This document shows positions 6,921 through 10,999 of a DNA stretch of 10,999 nt, in pieces; positions within the stretch are counted from its first letter, which is position 1, and each line of letters starts with the position of its first letter. The translations under genes were made by a program, and so were the position numbers. This DNA comes from Larix sibirica (lineage: Eukaryota; Streptophyta; Pinopsida; Pinales; Pinaceae), in NCBI GenBank assembly GCA_004151065.3, contig NWUY0304712861.1:3735-14733 (forward strand), in the 5' to 3' direction. The notes beneath the pieces are model-generated. The model saw only the letters and a program-made list of their open reading frames with translations, was not told the DNA's origin and searched no databases.

Positions 6921-8954
6921 ATGTGTTTTGCTTTTTTTTTTTATTTTAGGCGTATCCACCTGGTGATTCTAAAGATTTCTACAATATTTTTTGGATTTAG
7001 GGCTTGGAGGGGTTGTTTAATTAACCCTCACCTACCTTTTCCAAGTGGGGAATCAGGCAAAGTTTTGGGTCCCATTTCGCCTGTCACATCACCTGTTGGC
7101 TCAAATCGGAGATCCCAAAGTGGCGAACAATCAGACGGTTGGGATCCCCTCTCTCCTTGGTTGGGGAAATTTTGTTTTTGGGTAAAAACAAGTCCTAAAT
7201 TTGTAGTTGATTATGCTCCTTGAAAGAATGATTTAGATGTTGGTCGGAAGGTGGTGTCCCAGGGTTTGTTTCAAACAGATAGGGGTTTACAGGTGAAGGT
7301 TAATCCGTTGGCAGATGTAATCCTTGTTGTTCGCAAGAGCACAGTCATTCCCCTTTGGGTTCAAGCTCATGGATTGTTGGGGATTTTTTACCATCTGTAG
7401 AGTCTCCCTTGCAACATAGAAAATATGTAACTTTTAATCGTGTTTGGGCTCGCCAAAACCTTAAATTTGAGAAGGTGAAACTAGGTTGCTCCATGTGTGT
7501 TCTTGGTAAAGATGTAACTTTTGATATGGTGCTTTCTCTTTTAAATTGTGCTCTAGTTGGAAAATTTGAGTACATCAAGCTTTCGAGACTAAAGATTATG
7601 AATTGGATTAGCGAAAAATGAAATCCAATCATCAAACATGTTCGTTTAGTTTTGATGCTTTTGAATGGGTGAATCTATTTTCAGTTTTTTTCGGAAGAAG
7701 ATAAACATAAAATTGAGGAGCATTTTTGGGTGATTGGCTCTGCCTCGCTCGTTTTTTCATAGTGGCATTCGGGATCCAACTCTTGGAGGGAAAATATTTT
7801 GTGGTGTCATCTGTAGGTTATCATATTGGGTTTCCCTCTACATTGTTGGCATTTGAATGGTTTCATGGTGGTGGCAGAATCTATCGAGCGTTTTATCCTT
7901 ATCGAAGATGAACAATTGTTGGCTTAAGATAGAAAAATTCTGCGGATGCTTGTTGAGATTGATGTTATAGAGGGGTTACTGAAGGAATTGGAAGTTGTGT
8001 GGGAATGGGTTCCTTTATCCAACGCTTGGACTAATGGAAAATTTCCTTTAGGTGTCATTGATGTTGTCAAACAGGTCTTTCAAAAATGAATTGATGAAAC
8101 AAGCCTTTTGGGGTTCTAGATGATGAGCAAAGGGACTCCTTCAAGTGAAGAGTTCGACGCACTAGAGTCGAGTGTACATTTTCCTCTTCCTTTGTATTAT
8201 GCATCAACATCGATATTTATGGGTAATTTTTGCAAGACTATTCCCATTCTCTTAAAATTTATTTTTGAAGAAGAAATTTTGGAATCTATTAATGTCCATA
8301 GGGGAAGGGATTATGTCGGTGGAGGGTGATCGTGGTCTCATGTCGTATTGTTCACCAGTGAAAGGTAATGGTTTTGATAATTCTTCGTCTGATCCCTTGA
8401 TGCATAAGGTTTGTCTTTTCCCTTCAATCCCAAAGACTAGTGAGGATTTGGCAGAGGATTCTGGTGGGCATACACATCCAGTTGTTATACACAGTCCTTT
8501 GGTTTAAAATCCCCCATTTTTTTCTTTTGATTCTCCTCTTAGTGGTAATCAGAACTCCCACTTACCATTTGTGATATCTTAATCGCCTTTGGGTGATTCT
8601 CAGGTCTCAACTCCACAATTTACCCATGTTCCTGGCAATCCCTCCATGTCTTTTAAGGAGGCATTGTCTAAAGATCCTAGTCCTATATCCTCTAGTGCTA
8701 ATGGGGGAAATTATGCCTCTATCCCTATTTCATCCATTAAATAAATTCATGTTACTATTAAGAAACCAAAAAAGGGTTAAAAAGGGCGGAGGAATGAGTT
8801 GGATGACTTAGTCACTGGCTCAAAACTTCTTCATTGTATCAACCCTAAGGTTTCTTCTTTATTGAATAAGGGTTTCTTGGGGGACTCTGATTTTACTATT
8901 TATAATTTAGGGGCTCTTAGAGAAGATGCGTCCCATTATGGGGTTTCTAAATAA
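6921..8954 (+). pseudogene. LINE ORF1 relic (gag-like domain plus CCHC knuckle)
   Basis: The protein would be the RNA-binding partner of an L1-type element. The relic passes through several frames. From the only in-frame ATG (6921) to about 7350 it reads FCFWVKTSPKFVVDYAP, with TGA at 7221-7223. From 7355 to about 8010 it covers the gag-like domain (the DUF4283 type, by family wording): VTFNRVWARQNLKFEKVKL, ALVGKFEYIKL, FFSEEDKHKIEEHFWVIG, then RFILIEDEQLLA, stop, DRKILRMLVEIDV. Stops in that part lie at 7619, 7670, 7760, 7814 and 7925. A frameshift near 8010 leads to the knuckle (8053-8094), another near 8120, and a last one near 8315. The final part to TAA 8952-8954 is a Ser/Pro-rich, then Lys-rich tail with stops at 8505, 8580 and 8742 and one near 8780. 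About 600 codons fits a plant L1 ORF1. The true N-terminus before about 7140 is uncertain. Confidence 0.88.
8053..8094 (+). other. Dead CCHC zinc knuckle of ORF1
   Basis: In the frame that follows FIQRLD, the bases 8053-8094 lay out the spacing C-X2-C-X4-H-X4-C. The first two ligands survive (TGT at 8053 and 8062). The His position holds CTT (Leu, 8077-8079) where CAT or CAC is expected, and the final Cys position holds TGA (8092-8094), one change from TGT, TGC or TGG. TGA at 8059-8061 also interrupts the two-residue gap. The knuckle would bind the element's RNA, and with two of four ligands gone it cannot hold zinc. Confidence 0.8.
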
Positions 8955-8959
8955 TTATG
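8952..8959 (+). other. ORF1 stop and ORF2 start, two bases apart
   Basis: The last ORF1 frame ends at TAA 8952-8954 and the ORF2 ATG is at 8957-8959, in a different frame, with only TT between. The ATG is supported because its product begins MGSFNICGLG, the usual start of a plant LINE endonuclease, with the catalytic Asn in FNICG (W-N-I-R-G in most copies). Such closeness suggests ORF2 was translated by termination and reinitiation. That is inference, since it also depends on this relic preserving the original stop. Confidence 0.75.
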
Positions 8960-9666
8960 GGCTCGTTCAATATTTGTGGGCTAGGTATCTCCCCAAAAGA
9001 GTTTCTCTTAAGAGACTAATGGAGTATCTTCATCTAGATGTATTTTTGTTATAGGAAACTATGGCCTCTTCTTTAAATGCTTGTATTTTTTCTTGAAAAT
9101 TAAACCTATGTGGAAATTTTGTGTTGTGGATGCAAATGGGATGTCCGGTGGTTTACTTCTGTCTTGGAATTCAGCTTTGGTTGATTTCAAGACCTACTCT
9201 ACTACTGCAGGTTTACTGGTGGAAGGTAATTTAAGAGGGTTGGATAAGTCTATCGGGATTTTAAATGTATATGCTCCCTACAATCATAGAAAGGCTTTAG
9301 GGGATAATGTTATTATATATGGGTTGTTATCTAACCACTATTTGATCCTTTCTAGCGATCTCAACCTCACTCTTTCTTCAGTTGAGATCTAGGGTGATCA
9401 AAATGTAAATGATCATTTGGTGGACTATTTCAGGATCCTTTTTTAGAATGCTTCTTTATTTGACATAGATCCTAATACATTGGTTGCAACATGGTCTAAT
9501 GGTTGCTTGGTCTCCATTGATATTTTGAAGAGGCTACACAGATTTATGATGTCTGAGAATTTGTGTGATACATTGGGTTGATATCGATCCTAGGCCATCC
9601 TGATTGGGGTGTTTTACCATAAAGCTATTATTTTGCAACTAGATTTTGACAAGGATTTTTGTCCAC
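8957..9666 (+). other. Apurinic-type endonuclease domain of ORF2, inactivated
   Basis: The domain opens with MGSFNICGLG (Asn kept). A frameshift at the AAAA run at 8995-8998 moves into VSLKRLMEYLHLDVFLL, stop, ET: the TAG at 9052-9054 sits where Gln is usual and is followed by the catalytic Glu (GAA 9055-9057). A second shift near 9081-9090 leads into KFCVVDANGMSGGLLLSWN, LNVYAPYNH and SDLNLTLSS, where Asp (9357-9359) and Asn (9363-9365) of the GDLN-type motif survive but Gly has become Ser. The final SDH motif reads FYH (9612-9620): the catalytic Asp codon is TAC, one base from GAC. Further stops lie at 9390 and 9444, and two follow at about 9580-9595. The wording matches plant L1 endonucleases, which belong to the exonuclease-endonuclease-phosphatase fold. 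Confidence 0.88.
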
Positions 9667-10262
9667 TATCCCTTTAAATTTAAGCATTGTTGGTTGGAGG
9701 ACCCTGCTTTCTGTTCTATGATTGTGAAGAAATGGTAGTCCTATTCTTAATCAGTTAATTTACCTCCAATACTTTGCCTTATCAAGATCCTCTCTCTTTT
9801 GAAAATTGATGTAATAAGTTGGGGAAAAAAAAGAACAAGGAAGAAAACTCAAGAGATTTGGTGTATGTCGAGATGGAGTTAGGAAAGTTATCTAGCCTTG
9901 TGGATGATGATTTTTTTCTACTCATAGAAAAGAGAGGTTATTTTAGTTGGAGACCAAAAAGGCAAGGATATTGAAACATGGAGGCTAAAAATTTGTGTTG
10001 TGTGGCTTGAAGCTGGTGACAATAATACAAAATGTTTCCATAGATTTGCTAATCAAAGAAGGATTAAAAATGCTATTTGGGATGTTAAGGATGAAAATGG
10101 TGGGTCTATTGTAAATCAAAGATCTTTAAAAGATGTTGCGGTCTATCATTTTAAGGACATTTACAATCATGGTTCACCTTCAAACTTGGAGGAACAACTT
10201 AGAGTTTTGTGGAACTATCCTATATTAGTGACCTTGAAGGACAATCTATTGGTGCAATAGTT

Positions 10263-10999
10263 TCTTCTGATGAGGTTAAATCAGTGTTGTCAAAATTTTC
10301 CAAGGCCAAAACCCCTGACCCAAAAGGGTGGACGATGGTCAAATTCTTTTGACATTTTATGATTTGGTTGGGTACGACCTCACTAATGCAATTGATGAAT
10401 CTCGAAGACTAGGACATGTTCCTAGTTGTATGAATGTTAGCTATATTTCCCTTATTCCTTAACAGGATAGGCTAGAGTCATTTAATGACTACCGACCTAT
10501 ATCACTTTGCAATCTCATCTATACAGTCATTACAAAGATATTACAAAACATGATAAAACCTATTTTGGGCAGAAACATTGAAGAGCAGTTTGGATTTCTA
10601 TTGAATAAACATATATTGGATGAGGTTGGGATTCCGTACGGGAGTCCTCACTCTATAAATAAAAATAACATTAAACATTTTATTCTTAAGATGGACTTGA
10701 TCAAGGCATATGAGCGATTTGATTGGAATTTTATGAGATTTATTCTCATTTAGATTGGCCTTCCACTTGAGGTTGCAAATTGGATCATGGCATGTATATC
10801 ATAGGAAAAGTTTGTTATTTCAATTAATGTCTCCCCATCATCTTTCTTTAGCTGTAGCAGGCGTCTCAGGAAGAGGTGCCCTTTCTCACCACTTTTGTTT
10901 TTGATGGTGATTGAAGGGTTGAGTAGACTTATTTCAGAAGCTTAGGGGTTTAGAGAGAGAGATTGGGGATTATTGGTTTAGAGAGAGATATTGGGGGTT
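10263..10999 (+). other. Reverse transcriptase domain of ORF2, N-terminal half
   Basis: After VSSDEVKSVLSKFSKAKTPD, which matches the start of plant LINE reverse transcriptases (usually G.SPGPDGW), TGA follows at about 10350 and the frame shifts. It then runs in one frame to the window edge: ESRRLGHVPSCMNVSYISLI, TAA (10460-10462), FNDYRPISLCN (10481-10513), EQFGFLLNKHILDEVG, then motif A KMDLIKAYERFDW. In motif A the catalytic Asp is GAC at 10694-10696 and is kept, while the second Asp, usual in AYDR, is Glu (10712-10714). Motif B, usually SRGLRQGCPLSP, reads SRRLRKRCPFSP (10856-10891): both glycines are Arg and Gln is Lys. Stops lie at 10751, 10802 and 10943. Motif C (YxDD) is beyond the window. 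Confidence 0.93.
10947..10999 (+). repeat. Tandem repeat, 28-bp period, at the window edge
   Basis: GGTTTAGAGAGAGA followed by GATTGGGGA (10947-10969) recurs from 10975 as GGTTTAGAGAGAGATATTGG, one substitution apart over the shared 22 bases, at a 28-bp offset. The GA runs resemble a microsatellite core. It lies inside the reverse-transcriptase relic just after VIEGLSRLISEA and shifts the frame (28 is not a multiple of three). The window ends inside the second copy, so more copies may follow. Confidence 0.85.

Larger units (their letters stand above)
6921..10999 (+). mobile_element. Decayed plant L1-type LINE, 3' end outside window
   Basis: This is a plus-strand non-LTR retrotransposon with the plant L1 order: ORF1 with a gag-like nucleic-acid-binding domain and a CCHC knuckle, then ORF2 with an apurinic-type endonuclease, a linker and a reverse transcriptase. 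Such elements move by copying their RNA at a nicked genomic target, with ORF1 coating the RNA and ORF2 nicking and copying. Both ORFs carry many stops and frameshifts in the copy here, so it cannot encode working proteins. The visible part is about 4.1 kb. The window ends between reverse-transcriptase motifs B and C, so the YxDD motif, any C-terminal RNase H, the poly-A tail and the target-site duplication are not seen. The 5' end is unclear and could lie anywhere from about 6620 to 7000. Confidence 0.93.
8957..10999 (+). pseudogene. LINE ORF2 relic (endonuclease and reverse transcriptase), 3' truncated by window
   Basis: ORF2 would nick the target and copy the element's RNA. About 680 codons of it are visible, roughly half of a usual plant L1 ORF2. 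The reading passes through at least five frame segments: 8957-8997, 8995-9090, 9081-9666, 9667-10260 (with extra shifts inside about 9830-10000) and 10263-10999 (shifting again near 10345). The first two segments and the third cover the endonuclease. The fourth covers the linker, with YPFKFKHCWLEDPAF, then VWLEAGDNNTKCFHRFANQR and ending at TAG 10258-10260. The last covers the N-terminal half of the reverse transcriptase. I list the endonuclease and reverse transcriptase separately with their catalytic residues. Confidence 0.9.

Noticed and set aside
6850-6950. Polypyrimidine plus AG motifs that look like 3' splice sites
   Set aside because: They lie in the presumed LINE leader with no matching exons. 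T-rich plant DNA gives such motifs often.
7345-7635. Minus-strand 96-codon frame
   Set aside because: It is antisense to the clearest part of the LINE ORF1 relic, which has family-specific wording on the plus strand.
1-10999. CRISPR array, bacterial operon, tRNA or rRNA gene
   Set aside because: The repeats are tandem pairs without regular spacers, there are no ribosome-binding sites or compact operons, and no tRNA or rRNA motif was found. The content is plant transposon debris.

Overview
This looks like intergenic nuclear DNA from a seed plant. It is strongly AT-rich between about 1.4 and 6.3 kb, has no convincing intact gene, and is filled with decayed transposon-derived reading frames. 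The LINE on the right has a plant L1-type layout: an ORF1 with a gag-like N-terminal domain and a CCHC knuckle, then an ORF2 with an endonuclease and a reverse transcriptase. The age of the relics and their wording would suit a large repeat-rich genome such as a gymnosperm, but that is a guess from recall.

Layout. Positions 1-1400 are visibly less AT-rich. They hold two weak unrecognised coding relics (220-660 and 656-1108), then a 3'-UTR-like stretch with an LTR-like TGTTAGGA start and a short A run. Positions 1400-5110 are AT-rich and mostly featureless. They carry two exon-like open frames on the minus strand (2469-2125 and 2052-1861), a nearly perfect 115-bp tandem duplication (2544-2773), an older 66-bp tandem repeat (3741-3872) and two small tandem repeats (4946-5114). 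Positions 5111-6364 hold a decayed RNase H domain, an unresolved linker and a long helical, probably coiled-coil reading frame with a few stops and one frameshift. A non-coding stretch of about 550 bp follows.

Positions 6921-10999 are one plus-strand, L1-type non-LTR retrotransposon that runs off the right edge. ORF1 ends at a TAA at 8952-8954. The ORF2 ATG lies two bases further on, at 8957. The element is dead: both ORFs carry many stops and several frameshifts, the zinc knuckle has lost two ligands, the endonuclease SDH motif has become FYH, and reverse-transcriptase motif B is altered. The catalytic YxDD segment and the 3' end lie outside the window.

Nothing here works together as a living system. 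The interest lies in the fossil record: which catalytic residues died, the tight ORF1-ORF2 junction, and two unrecognised relic protein families (5679-6364, and the minus strand near 2 kb).
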